This document shows positions 1 through 11,664 of a stretch of DNA of 64,000 bases, piece after piece; positions within the stretch are counted from its first letter, which is position 1, and the number at the start of each line of letters is the position of its first letter. This stretch comes from Rhinopomastus cyanomelas (lineage: Eukaryota > Chordata > Aves > Bucerotiformes > Rhinopomastidae). Both the position numbers and the translations under genes were made by a program. The notes under the pieces were generated by a model, which was not told the DNA's origin, made no database searches, and was given only the letters and a program-made list of their open reading frames with translations. Location: assembly GCA_013400115.1 (NCBI GenBank), contig VXBP01002460.1, positions 1 through 64,000 of the forward strand. The letters run 5' to 3'.

Positions 1-53
1 GCTGATCTCACCAGGTTAGGGAGCAACCTCGTGATACTCCTTTTTTTTGTCAG

Positions 54-164
54 GCTGAAAAGCAGGCAAGCAAACAGCAGGAAAAGCAAGCAGATTTGGA
101 CTATGGTGCTCAGAAGCTGCTTTTCGTGAGGATCCAGCATTTCAGTAATGAAGACAGTGAGTAA
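54..164 (+). CDS. CFAP210: probable terminal coding exon of CFAP210 (CCDC173), partial
   Basis: A T-rich acceptor ending in CAG (51-53) opens a 36-codon frame that ends in TAA at 162-164. The peptide starts AEKQASKQQEKQ, a charged, heptad-like coiled-coil style, and ends FSNEDSE. In other vertebrates CFAP210/CCDC173, a coiled-coil protein of ciliary doublet microtubules, is the gene convergent with PPIG on its 3' side, and this exon has the right strand and position. The upstream exons lie outside the window. The call rests on synteny and coiled-coil composition, because I cannot align the short peptide with certainty. It could instead be an exon of another transcript. Confidence 0.5.
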   Translation, partial: AEKQASKQQEKQADLDYGAQKLLFVRIQHFSNEDSE

Positions 165-3100
165 CTGAATCAGCACCGTTACTGGATGTAATTTTTATTC
201 TTCAGGCATCCAAGGAAGCAACAAGACGCGGGCTTGCTAACTAGGACAACTGCAGAAGTTGGACAGTGTATACACGTAGTATTTTCTTAAAAAAATGAAA
301 AACAGAGGGGTGGGGAAGTACAAAAGCCAGAGGTACACGAGCTCCTAGCTTGCTCAGGGACTGAACAAATGCTTGGCATCATGCAGGAGTGTTACAGCTT
401 GCACCCTCCTCATTGCCCTGCCTGATGGCAGGACCAAGAAGCATCCTCAGAGCCAGCACACCCCCAAGTTTTGTCTTGATGGATCAGTTCTACTGTGGTC
501 TGGGCTGCTGTGTTGGTTTTGGACAGCAGAATTTGGCTGAGTGGAGCTGACTGAATCTCTTACCGGTATCAGTTACTGTGGCCCCTTGTCGAGTGGGGAA
601 GTTGCTGCTGAGGATTTGACATTCCTGACACATGTGTTTCAGAGGTTTTGCCCAGAACAATTCTAGCCCGGTGTCAAGGCTGAATGCCCGTCACTGGTTG
701 GAGTGCGCATTCGTGTTCTGGTCTAGAAGGTTCCAGTTTGTGATCTTCCGTAATGCGAGTCCCCAAACACATTAAGTAGGAACAGTCAAGAGATTTGTTT
801 CGACAGAATTACTCCTGACCTGAACTTAAATGCTGATAGTGCTGCACTGTCAGCTACAAGTCACACAGTCCTTTCCTGTTATTGTGGAGATACTGTTCTG
901 TAAATTGAGCCATGGCAATTAACTTATGAAACTGTCTCTAAATACATTTTTCTTCAGTCATGACAAAATTCTTTCCTTTCTCTCTGAGCCAGTGCTGCTT
1001 TTACTATTTCAAGCTTTTTTCTGCAAGCAGAAAGAATGGCAACTTTTTAAGAAAGCCTTTTTACCACAGAAGTTGGAGCCTTGAGAAGAAGCACTATCTC
1101 CAGCAAAGTGGCGCTGCCGTCTGTTCCAAAGCTGTCCCGTGTGCAGGTTTGCACATGCTCACGACCATGCAGCTGGTGAGTTAAATGCTCTTGAGGTCTA
1201 CCTCCACAGCAGCAAGAAGCACTTTCTGCTCAGCTTCAAGGAACGCCCCTGTATGCAGGCCATGTGAGGCTGCACTTTAAGTCTCCAGCTAGTTTCCACG
1301 AGGAACATCTGCAGAAATATCACTCTCAGGTTCCAGAAAACAACTCTTCCTTCCTGCGAGCTTGGAGTGAAGTAGGAGTCCTGTGTCGCTTTAAAGCACA
1401 TTGGCTACATTTGGATCTAGTTACCTAAACTCAGTGTGACAACGATGCAGCCATGAGTTGTGGTGTCACTTTATGTCATTGATCTTGAGGTCTGCGTGCT
1501 TTGTTTGCTTGCTTTAAATTACTAACTATAATTAGTAATCCTCCATAAAAGTAGACCAAAAGAAAACAACTCAAATGTCTCAAGAACATCAAGAACTGCC
1601 AGAGGTTCCAAATTTTCCAGTGACAAAGTATTTTGGTAACACTGAACTGTCTTTTACAGTTGTCCTACATGAAAGGCAAGAAGGGAAAGCTGCTTGCAGG
1701 AATAATACAGAAGACTGGAATCAATTTGATGTTTATGATATGCTGAGGAGAACAGGAAGTAAGGACAGGGCTTGCGCTAAGAGAAAACAGCTCCTTGTGC
1801 AAGTAGAAGCAGATATCAGCTACTGAACAGACTGGCTTGAGAAGCAGAGAACAGCTCATTCCATCTGGCAATGAGGACACCAAGGCATAACCTAATCAAC
1901 AGCCTGTAGCTGCTTAAAGGGTCGTTAGAAACAGCGCAGGGACAAATTCTGCTCAGCAGAGGCATGTGATTGATACAATAAATTGTGACCTGGGACGTCA
2001 GGCTGAGTAGTCAGGAATACCCACTTGGCCAGGAGCAGCGTGATGATGCTCAACCAGAGGTGGTGGAGCGAGCGCCTTCCAAGCCTTTCAAGATGGCCCA
2101 CATGAGACTTTGTCCAAACCTGCCATCCAATTCTGTAAGTAAAGCAGCACCTTAAATTGCAGCAGGTGGGTCTGCAGCGTCTAACGTGGTATCGTCCCAG
2201 AATTAAAACATCTGTGTGGGTATCGTAGGACAGTACTCTTGTCATGGAGCTATACATCTTCTGACCAGAAAATGGAAAAGAGAAGCTTTCTAAAATGTCT
2301 CATACCATAAAGGAACTTGAATTAACTAACTCACTACGCAGCTCTTCAGCGCTGGGTCGGATTCCAGGGTGCAGTTAACAGTTTGGTCCAAGTTCTTTTA
2401 ACGTTACAGTCTTTGCTGCTGCTCAGCTCTGAGGAAGCTTGAAGAAGACACCTCCCTGGAAGCAGAAGAGGTGACACTATGAGACCATTAAGGGTGAATA
2501 TTTGCACGTCCCAGTACAGACTGGTGGTATGCTCGTGAAAAAGGTTTCAAAGGTCACTAGTCAAATAACTTACCGTTTCAGTAGCTAAATTATTTCAGAT
2601 GCCTGTTACTGGCCCACATCTTTCTGGTATCTCTTAAATGGAGGAGTGCTACAACTAGCCTGTAATCATACTCCTTGTCCTGGTAGCGCATCCTGTGTCT
2701 AATGCTGGATCTTTCTCGTTGTTCTGGCAACGAATTTTGAGAGAAGAAAAATTCACTACTTCAAAATAGCTCTCAAAACTCCTACATCTCTGAAGACTAA
2801 GATCTCAGGTGGTGGTGAAGTGAAAGCCAGAGGTGTGACAAAGTGGTATAAGGTGTTCTCTTTGGAATTATCTTGGTCTATTTTAAATAGACAGGAATTC
2901 AGTGAAGTCGTTCTACGGGCTTGCAGTCATTTTCTTTATCGTCCTGTGATGCCACCACTACACTCCAAGCTTTTATTTTTTGGATATCATGGCCTTTGGC
3001 ATTAAGAACCAGATAGTGAAGTGGATGCATAAATGATTCCAACTTCCCCTCTACTCTGTTGAACCAACGTTTAGCTAGCAATCTTAAAGCATAGTTGTTC

Positions 3101-5588
3101 TAAGCTGGTCGATACCATTTAGCATTTTTCTGCGGGTTTCCTCATCTCCAATATGTTATCCAGAGAAACACACAATTCTTTTAGGTGCAGAAGGGCTTGA
3201 ACATTGGGACTGCAGGTCCAACAAAATTCAAGGTTACATCTCTGTTAATAGTAACTGCCCTCCTCAAATGAGTAGCGTGTGGTTTGACTCCTTTTCTATG
3301 TAAAGGAAAAACAGGCAAATGTTAGAGAGAAGGAACGTTTAGTGGAAGAAGTAAGCAGTAGTTTCTGAGTAGACAGGATCAAAGATAGGAGACTACAAAG
3401 GTCTGGGAAATGCAAATCCTTCAACTGGTACTGCAGCAGAGAGGACAAGGAGGAATTGGACTTCTTTGGTGAAGCTCAGTGTTACTCCATCACTGCTAGA
3501 AGTCAGGTATTTCTGCAGTAGTTTCAGTTGTAGCCTACCAGTGCAGATACAATCAATTGTACAGTGGTTGTGAATTGTACAGTAAGACTTAACTCTTTCT
3601 TCTTCAGAAATACATCTGATAACTACAACAGCAACTGCTACGGAATAAGAAGATAGCTGCTATGTCCTTACAGGTTACTCGTGCCTGTAAAACCCATCGG
3701 AGCCTAACAGCTGAAGTGAGCTCTGAAGCGGGTTACGAGGTGTGCCGTTGGCCAAAACCTGCCTTAGTACTCCGCCTCAGCTCAAGAAAACAAGTACCAC
3801 AGCTACAGCCACAACTTGCAGCTGTACCTGGGACTGCTCCAGTTTTATCAGGGAACAAAGCAGTAGATCCACCTTCTAGGAAGTCAAGAGCTGACAACCA
3901 AAGGCAAACTATTAATTCATCTGTACGCCAGTATTGCTGGGCCTCTAGGCTTAATTCAAACCTTATGTCTTGGCTTTAGAATGTCTTACTGAGCAACTAA
4001 TACAATTAAGTTCTTTGAAAACATCTTTCTGTAACAATAAAATCAATACGAGCTTGCCTTTTATTTGTGACAGCTTTCCACTTTAGAGAGCGCAATGAAA
4101 TACAGGAACGCTGTGTTGAGCCGGCTGTAGCGCTGGGTGAGTCTTTAACCCTTTATGGGAAGGTCGATGGCTGCCACAAGACTGCCTGTATCTAGTGCTC
4201 AGGTTTCTGAATCAGCTACAGGACGGGAACAGCACGTCACTGCTTTCTGCTGAACAGTGCTGCCAGCACTGCCAGGCTGGGGTGCTGGTGTAGGTAACTT
4301 CTGATCAAAACAACTTCTCTGAGTTCTAAACTGACTCTAAGTTGTCCTACCGCTACCTTTAAATCCACATGTTCTTCTGTAACTAGTGAAAGCTATTCTG
4401 CTTCTCTCTCTCTCTCTCACACACACACACGAAAAGACTGTATTTGGGTAAGTACAAGATAAAATTTGTAACTAGCAGAAGAAAACCCAGTGACAGTAGA
4501 TGAGTTCTGTTGCACGGCTGCATTTTTATCTATGTCACAGCATATAGGGAGTGAACAGACTGTCATTTGTCTGTGGTAGACAGTCCTTTGGTAGCTCCTT
4601 ACTCCCACTGGTAGCTCAACACTATTGTCCAGTTTAGAGGGGGGGATAAAACAACAAACTAAAAAAAAAAAAATCACACTACTCATGTTCCAAAAAATGC
4701 ATAAATCTTGGTTTAAGTGAAGAGGTCGTGTCCTGACTCCAAATCACTGGACTTCGTAAGTGTGTGCAAACAGTACGACCACTTTGAAAGGCTGGAGACG
4801 CTCGAGCACATTTACACACGTAGGTTGCACCACATGACCTAGTAGTGTTCCTCTAAACACAGAAGACACTAATCATACTGCAAGAGCACACATGGTGTGT
4901 TAGTGTGTGGAATACACTGATGACTACTCAAGTAACACATGCACAAGCCTGCCTGTAGCTGTCAGCTGGTGAAGGAAACCAGCTAGTTCCTCGTAGCACT
5001 GATAATGCACTAACAAGCCTAACCTCTTTCCAGCCATTCTCTTCACTAGCAGTTATGACTAAAGGCCCACACTGACTGGTTTGATGTACAGAATGCACAG
5101 AAACGGCTAACTTCCTGCCAAAAAAAGCAAAGTTTCTGTAAGTGCTTTGCAGGTGGCAACATTTCAGTACTGCACTAGTTCAGTTAATGCGTTTGATGTG
5201 TTCGACCGTTTCTCAATACAAACTAAAAATCAGTCGTGTACGTCCAGCAGTTTAAGATCTGTCCTCTGAACTTACATGAACTGCCCTCTTCGTTTCATTT
5301 GAACTATAACTTTATGATCAAGGAAGGACACTGATCTCACTCTTTAAGGGAAGATACCTTATGTGGACTATCCAGACTCACCACTTTTATTAGATTGTAT
5401 TGGTGATTACTTTAGTGAAATTTCATTGAAAATTAGAAAACTTACTTTGGTATGATTTGGTTTATTTAAAAAAAAATAATCCTGAACAGGTGGTTGTTAC
5501 TTTTTGCTTTTATGCAACGCAAGTCTTACGGAACGGGGTTCCTAACAACACAAATTTTCATGGGTAAGAAATTATACTGGAAGTATCA
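165..5588. other. intergenic or 3'UTR region downstream of CFAP210
   Basis: No convincing exon or repeat is visible here apart from a short CT/CA microsatellite. Scattered small open frames lack splice context or family resemblance. Plus-strand AATAAA hexamers at 1977-1982 and 4036-4041 could serve as poly(A) signals for the left-hand gene if its 3'UTR is long. I see no CpG island, tRNA or other RNA gene. Confidence 0.5.
4402..4430. repeat. compound (CT)n(CA)n microsatellite
   Basis: About seven CT units run directly into about six CA units. This is a simple dinucleotide repeat and likely to be length-polymorphic. Confidence 0.9.
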
Positions 5589-6592
5589 CGGGATATCTTT
5601 GGTTGGAACTGACCTTCAAGATCATCGAGTCCAACCTTTGACCCAGCACTGCCAGGTCACCTGTAAACCATGTCCCTTCACACTCTTTCTGCCTTTTAGA
5701 TATATCCAGGGCTGATGACTCCATCACTGTCCTGGGAAGCCTATTGCAATGTTTGATAACCCTTTCACAGGCAAAATTCTCTCTTAACATCCTGCCTAAA
5801 CCTCCACTGGCACAGCTTGCAACCACTTCCTGTGGTCCTGTCACTTGCCACTAGGAAAAAGAGGGTGTGCCCCTCCTCACTCCGACTTCCTTACAGGTAG
5901 TTGTAGAGAGCAACAGGCTCTCCAGGCCAAACAATGCCAGTTCCTTTCCCTTGAACACTCATCACAGGACTTTTACTTTAGCTCCTTTGTGGGCCTTGTT
6001 GCCCTTCTCTGGACTTGCTCTATCACTTCAGTGTCCCCCTTGCAGTGAGGGGCCCAGAAGAAAGTACAATGTTTGAGGTGCAGCCTCATTAGTGCTGAGT
6101 ACAGGGGGACAATCACCTCCCTGTTCCTGCTGGCCACACTATTTCTGACACAAGCCAGGATGCTGGGGGCTGTCTCGGCCACCTGGGCACACTGCTGGCT
6201 CATATTCAGGTGACTTGTCAGTCAGTACCCCAGGTTTTTGATGCGCAGCTTTCTGACCACACATCCCCACGCCTGTAACCATCCATGGGGTTGTTATGAC
6301 CCAAGTGCAGAACCCGGCGCTCGGCCTTCCTGAAGCTCATACAATTAACCTTGGCTCATCAATCCAGCCTCTTCAGGTCCCTCTGTGGACCTACCGCAAG
6401 GTAGGAAGGTTCCACATCCCCACCCAGCTTGGTGTCATCTGCAGATGTACCAAGGGTGCACTCAATTCCCTCATCCCGATCATGACAGGTCTCATACTGA
6501 ACCCTGGGGTACCCCCCTTGTGACCAGATGCCAGCTCCATTCACCAGCAGTCTTGGGGCCACACCTGCCAGCTGATTGTTTATGTTACGCAG
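5589..6592 (-). mobile_element. CR1 LINE fragment (old, 5'-truncated)
   Basis: Read on the minus strand, this has the CR1 3' region (the reverse complement of the phrase near 5610-5635 is GTTGGACTCGATGATCTTGA) and, further upstream, the C-terminal part of the ORF2 reverse transcriptase. Recognisable words are MSQQCAQVAE, VIVPLYSALM and, at about 6440-6490, DEGIECTL and ADDTKLGG. Several frame breaks show it is a dead copy. Confidence 0.9.
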
Positions 6593-9500
6593 CAAAAAGA
6601 ACACGGAAGTTTCACGCCAGGCGACTGCGGAATGTTATCACATTCAACATTTGCAAAATGCAGAGTTCACAGACTTTCTGATACGCATTTTCTTGAGCTG
6701 TTAAAGTGCTGCATCAGGAAAGTGCAAGGAACAGCTCTTTACATTTCAATCACATGGACTCTGTCACTGGAATCCTCTAGGTTAAGTTGACAAAAAAAAC
6801 TCCCTCCCTAACAAACTACATCAAGTAATGGTAGCTGTTGCTAAAATCCTACTGTATTTTCTTGTAAAGTTGTTCTTCAAGTATTGGAGACAGAAGACAG
6901 ATGATTTAAGAGAGGGCTCTGAGAAAGCATCTCCTATTATAAGGAAACTCCTAAAAGCAGGGATACACATTTGTCAATCAGACAAGCAATGAGTCTACAA
7001 TGTCCCTAGAAAGCGTGTCCAAAAATACTTTATTTGCTTCAATAAATAAACAGTAAATCACAACCATCCCTCCCCCAAATAAAACACTTGCCAGATTGAC
7101 ACAGATTAGACATCAGGGGATCACTGCAAATTCTTCAGGGCATCTGACAGTCCATAGTTTGGGATTCCAAGAAACAACCAAGAAATACTCAAGGTTAAAA
7201 TTTTGTCAACCAATAGAACAAGGGGTTAAAATGTAACCACAGCCTGTCCTTTTTTCTTGTCCTTAAAGGGCTCCCCCCACTCCCCAAAAAACCCCAGCTG
7301 GTAATAGCTGATACACGAAGGCTGTGTCAAGTAATTACCAGTCAATAACACATCTTCTGCAGTGTCTACACAAGCTGCCACCCTCAGTAAGAATTTGTGC
7401 TTCTGAGTAGTACCCAGACAATCCAACAAGAAGTATGACAGTTTGCCAACACTACACTCAGCACCGCGTGTGTACATCAGCTGTATGGTACCAGTAAAGT
7501 GTCACTATTGTCAGTACAACAGAGTGATTTCAAACCTGCACATGCACTTCGCCATGCTTACAAAGCAGTTCAACTCTCCCTGTACTCATTTTGTTGAGTC
7601 CTGAAGTTCACAGTTCTCTGGAGTGAGGTCAGTTCTGGGGTACTGAGAGAAAAAACTGTCCTCTAAATATACTACGTTTCCTCTTGTTCACAAGGAGAGA
7701 CCACCTCTGGTACTTGTAAGTATTGCTTGCGCATAGATTTCTCTAGGTCCTGAAAGCCAAAAGCCAACATCAGACACAGCTGTCCAAGACAGCATTGAAC
7801 TACGCTGTGACTACAGCACAAGGGAGCTGTGCCACTGAAGAAGGAATGGTTCCAGGACAGCAAGAGCAGCAGTCAGTGCCTCACAAGGCAGCAAGAGCTC
7901 ACTGGTGCCTGGGGACATCTTGCTGTCCATGGGACTGTGCTTCTGTCCCACCGTATTTTTATTAGAATTCTCTATTTCCAGTGTGAGAAAGAAATGCACG
8001 ACTCTGGCAAGACGTCCCTCTTACGAGGCTGCAATTGTTGTGTTTCAGTTCAAACCCAGTGACTGGCACTAAACTAATTTACCATGAAATACAACAGGGG
8101 CGAGGCATGCGCGCATCGAGATCACGTGTAGCACACCATGTGCAGTCAAAAGTCACCGACGTCTTACACAGTACATGAAGAACAAGAGAATGGGCTCTGT
8201 GCCACCAACTCAGATTAATTCTGGCCATGCTATGGAAGAATGAGAGCTCATTTAGCGTGTACAGTTTTCTGAACGCGAATGAAAACATCCTTAGGCAAAG
8301 GTATCTGCTTAACTAACTGCACACCACTGTAAACTACAAGTGCGTATAATCTCTACTCTGAGACTGGCGTTACAGACGCATTTTTTAACAGCTCCTGTGG
8401 ATTGCCTTATTGCTGACTGCTGGCCTTTTTCCTACAGCAGAGCCTATACAGTTGAGGATTTGTTTGCCTGCTGGTATGAAATTCAGTGGTATCAGCAAGG
8501 ATATTCTCCGTAGTGCCAGCACACTTCTTCAGCAACAGGTTCTGTGTTGCTCCATACAAATAATGGAAGAACACTGCAAACAGTTTTTCCATGAGGCTCT
8601 GAGGCACTTGGCAGGCACAGCACGGGGGTAAATGCACCAAGCAAGCCTGTGTCCAAGCCCCCATGTCACTCTCTTAAGCCTAATTAACTTCGTAGCTTTT
8701 CCTTCCCACAGTCCCCAAAATAAGACTACAACTTCTCCATAATCATACAGAGTGACATCACATAGAACAGGTCCACTATACAGGTCACACCTATAAGGTC
8801 TCTGAAGTAACAGCTGTTACCATCCACCTACATGTGAACCTGGGAAACATTTTTAAGCATTCTGCACAAAATGACCACTGTAATGCAAAATTCATACCAA
8901 AATGTAGGAAAAGAAATTCAGAGCCAAAGCAGCTCCACAGCACCTCCACTGAATACTCTGCTGAGAAGTAATGCTACACACTTCTAGTTTTCTTCCCTTA
9001 TAAAGGTTATGTTGTTCACAAACCTGTATTTTCTTTTGCTTTCAAAGCATAATTATGTGCTTTCCTTTAGAATAACAACTGGCTGAATCATGGCATCAAG
9101 CCAGGTTTCAGTAATTCTGTTTGCCTGCTGTAGACGCACGCTGATCACAGAGGGTTAAACAGCAAAAACGTTGGCAAACTCATAGCAAAGATGGTAAGAA
9201 CAAGTTATGTCGTGCACCCTAAGAATCTGTAACAAATCCCAAAAACCCAACTATTAAAACTTTTCTCTTTGACACAGCCTTAGATTAATGCTTGCCATTT
9301 CTCCTCAGGGATTAAAAAATATGCCAGGCTTTGGTGCAAACAGCTGAAAGGGCTGAACAAAACATTGGGGTTTATACCAAATCTCTGGGCCTCTGGGCCT
9401 GCTGTGTTAAGTTTCCACATAGCAGGTGGTCTGCGGTGGTAACACACACGCAGGCACTCCTGCAGAAACACCAGCCAACCTCCTTCTTTTTCATATGAAA

Positions 9501-10402
9501 GTGTGGTGGTGGCGAAAAAGCAGCAGGGATGGGTCACAGATGCAGCAAAGTAGAAAAGGGCAGGAGTTGGTTTGAGGATGACAGAAACAGAGAACAAGAA
9601 GGGATTCACAGTACAGTTTTTAGAAAGAGGAGATGCAGGGAAGAGAGAAAAATCTTTGTTTAACAAAAAAAAAAAATCAAGGCCCTGTCTTAACACATTT
9701 CATGCAATTCTGCTCCAACTACCCGAGAACGAGTGCTGGAGAAACGCAAGTTTTCTTGTGGATTGCTAAGCAGCGAGGAGAGTAGAAAGGATTTCCTGGT
9801 TCCTTGTTCTGACACCTACTGAGGATTCTGGCAATCTCTTTCACCTCTGTGCATCCGTTAATTAGCAACTGAGGAAGGGTAGTATGAAGAACGGAGGTTC
9901 ATTTTTTTGCAGTAGACAAACGTGTAAGCATGAAACAGGAGCTTACGGGGAAAACACTGCACTGATGAGCTCCTCAAAACATTGTTTTTAGGCCAAAGAA
10001 ATAGCTCTTGCACAGAGCTGACTGCCTTAGAGCGTGACTGAAGAATGAATTCTCTATTGTCGGCATGGACAGAACTATACACAGTGAAGACTTATTTCAT
10101 AAATAAATTTCCTTAGGATTTCTCTCTATTGAACTACAGATGTAACAACACTGGAGTGCTGGACACTTTGCAACACTCTCCTAGCTTTAAGATGACATGT
10201 AGTACTTGCAGCTTTCTTCTTCACAGGTGAAGCAAGCTCCTTCGCAAGCAGCCACTGTACTAAACTAGGTTCCTCAGAGAAAAAAATAATTGTGGCATAG
10301 AAGTTACCTTTCTAGTTGCCAATACACAAGGAGGATACATAAACCAAATTATTTAAAACACAGCACACTCTATTACACATGGAATTGGTTTTTCATTTCA
10401 TG
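6593..10402. other. intergenic region downstream of PPIG
   Basis: Unique-looking sequence between the CR1 and the PPIG poly(A) signal. Open frames on both strands are short and lack splice sites or known motifs. Minus-strand AATAAA hexamers (TTTATT on the plus strand), for example near 7028 and 7957, would allow longer PPIG 3'UTR forms, but nothing here proves them. Confidence 0.5.
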
Positions 10403-10408
10403 TTTATT
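10403..10408 (-). terminator. PPIG: PPIG proximal poly(A) signal AATAAA
   Basis: TTTATT on the plus strand gives AATAAA on the minus strand, about 135 nt after the PPIG stop codon. This predicts a short 3'UTR, with cleavage near 10380-10390. Confidence 0.6.
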
Positions 10409-10541
10409 AAAACTTTAGCAGTACAAATGATCCAGGTTTTAGATTATCAAAAGACCAATCCACAGTCCACATCTTAAAAAAAAGACGTTCCTCAAAATGT
10501 CTCTAAAACTTTGAGACAATGGAAACATTAAGTCCACAAAC

Positions 10542-11664
10542 TCATCCGTGCCTGTCATCATCTGTTCCAGGACTTGTTTCATTATCAGACTTTTTATCTT
10601 TACTAGGGGCACATTCTCTTTCCTGACTCTTTGATTTTTGGTTTATTTCTTTTTCTTCTGATAACCTGGTCTTTTCATTTTCTTTACTGCTGCGTGAATA
10701 TGGTTTTTTTGATTCTCTCTCTTTGCTACCTGGTCTCTTCTTTGAGTCTGGACTTCTATCCTGATCTCTGCTAGACTTCTTATCTTTACTGGATTCAGGG
10801 CTGCTACTTTCACGGCTTTTTGAACGTCTCTTCCTTTGGCTTTCAGTATCATTCCTCTTATATGAGCTTCTGCTTTCTCTATTTGAATACCTTTCCCTGT
10901 TTCTGCTTTGACTTTCGTCCCTCTCTGAGCTCCTTGATTCTCTCCTCCTCCTATTTTCTCTTCCTCTGCTTTTATCTGGTGTACCCCTCCTTTCTCTGCT
11001 TCTTGATCTTCCTCTTCTTCGTGTTTCTCTATCTCTGTTCCTTGAATAGTCTTTACTTCTACTGCGATCTCTGTCTCTGCTTCGTGATCTTCCTCTCCTA
11101 CCTCTATCTCGGCTTTTGCTTCTATCTCTTGTTCTGCTGCTGGAACTATGTTTTCCTCTAGCATGCTCACGCTCCTTGCTTCTTGACTTACGTCTCTCCC
11201 TGTCTTTACTCTTTCTATGGTCTTGTTCATTATTTCTTGAGCCTGCTCTTCTACTTCTCTCCTTGCTCCTACTTCTTTCTTTATCTCTCCCTCTAGAATC
11301 ATAGAGCTTTTCCTTTTCTCTACCTTTCTCATGGTCTCTCTCTTTGCTTCTTGATCGTGCTCTCTTTTCATCATGTCTACTGTGCTTAGAGTCTCTTTCT
11401 TTGCTTTTTGATGTCTCTCGGCTTTTACTATGGCTTCTAGATTTAGCTCTTCTCTTGGCCTTGCTTTTGTTATGCTTGTCATCTTTTTCTGAATTCCTTC
11501 TTGCCTCCCTGTCTTTACTGCTGGATTTGTGATCTTTTTTCTTCTCTTTTTCTCCTCTTCTGCTTGGACTTTCAGAAGCTTGTCTGTGGTCTGATATTTT
11601 TCTCTCTTTTCCTCTTCCTGGGCTTTTTTGATTTTGATCTTTCTTGTTTTCATTTATTTCACTC
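10542..11664 (-). CDS. PPIG: PPIG coding exon 12, RS domain and stop
   Basis: Acceptor TCTCCAAG precedes G-AGT at 11664 and the stop TGA is at 10544-10542. It encodes residues 381-754, beginning SEINENKKDQ and ending SPGTDDDRHG, nearly all of it SR, RS, RD, RE, SK and KS pairs. The purine-rich coding strand keeps a second frame open (10643-11653, 336 codons, Lys/Glu-rich), and the complement shows Leu/Ser/Phe-rich frames. I regard these as composition effects. Confidence 0.96.

Noticed and set aside
3662..3979. 105-codon open frame on the plus strand downstream of the CFAP210 exon
   Set aside because: Low similarity to anything I recognise, no splice signals and a composition like its flanks. 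It could lie in a 3'UTR but does not look like a coding gene.
9280..9696. 138-codon open frame on the minus strand
   Set aside because: It has no splice context, no known motif and no family resemblance, and it lies in AT-rich unique sequence downstream of PPIG. A chance frame is most likely.
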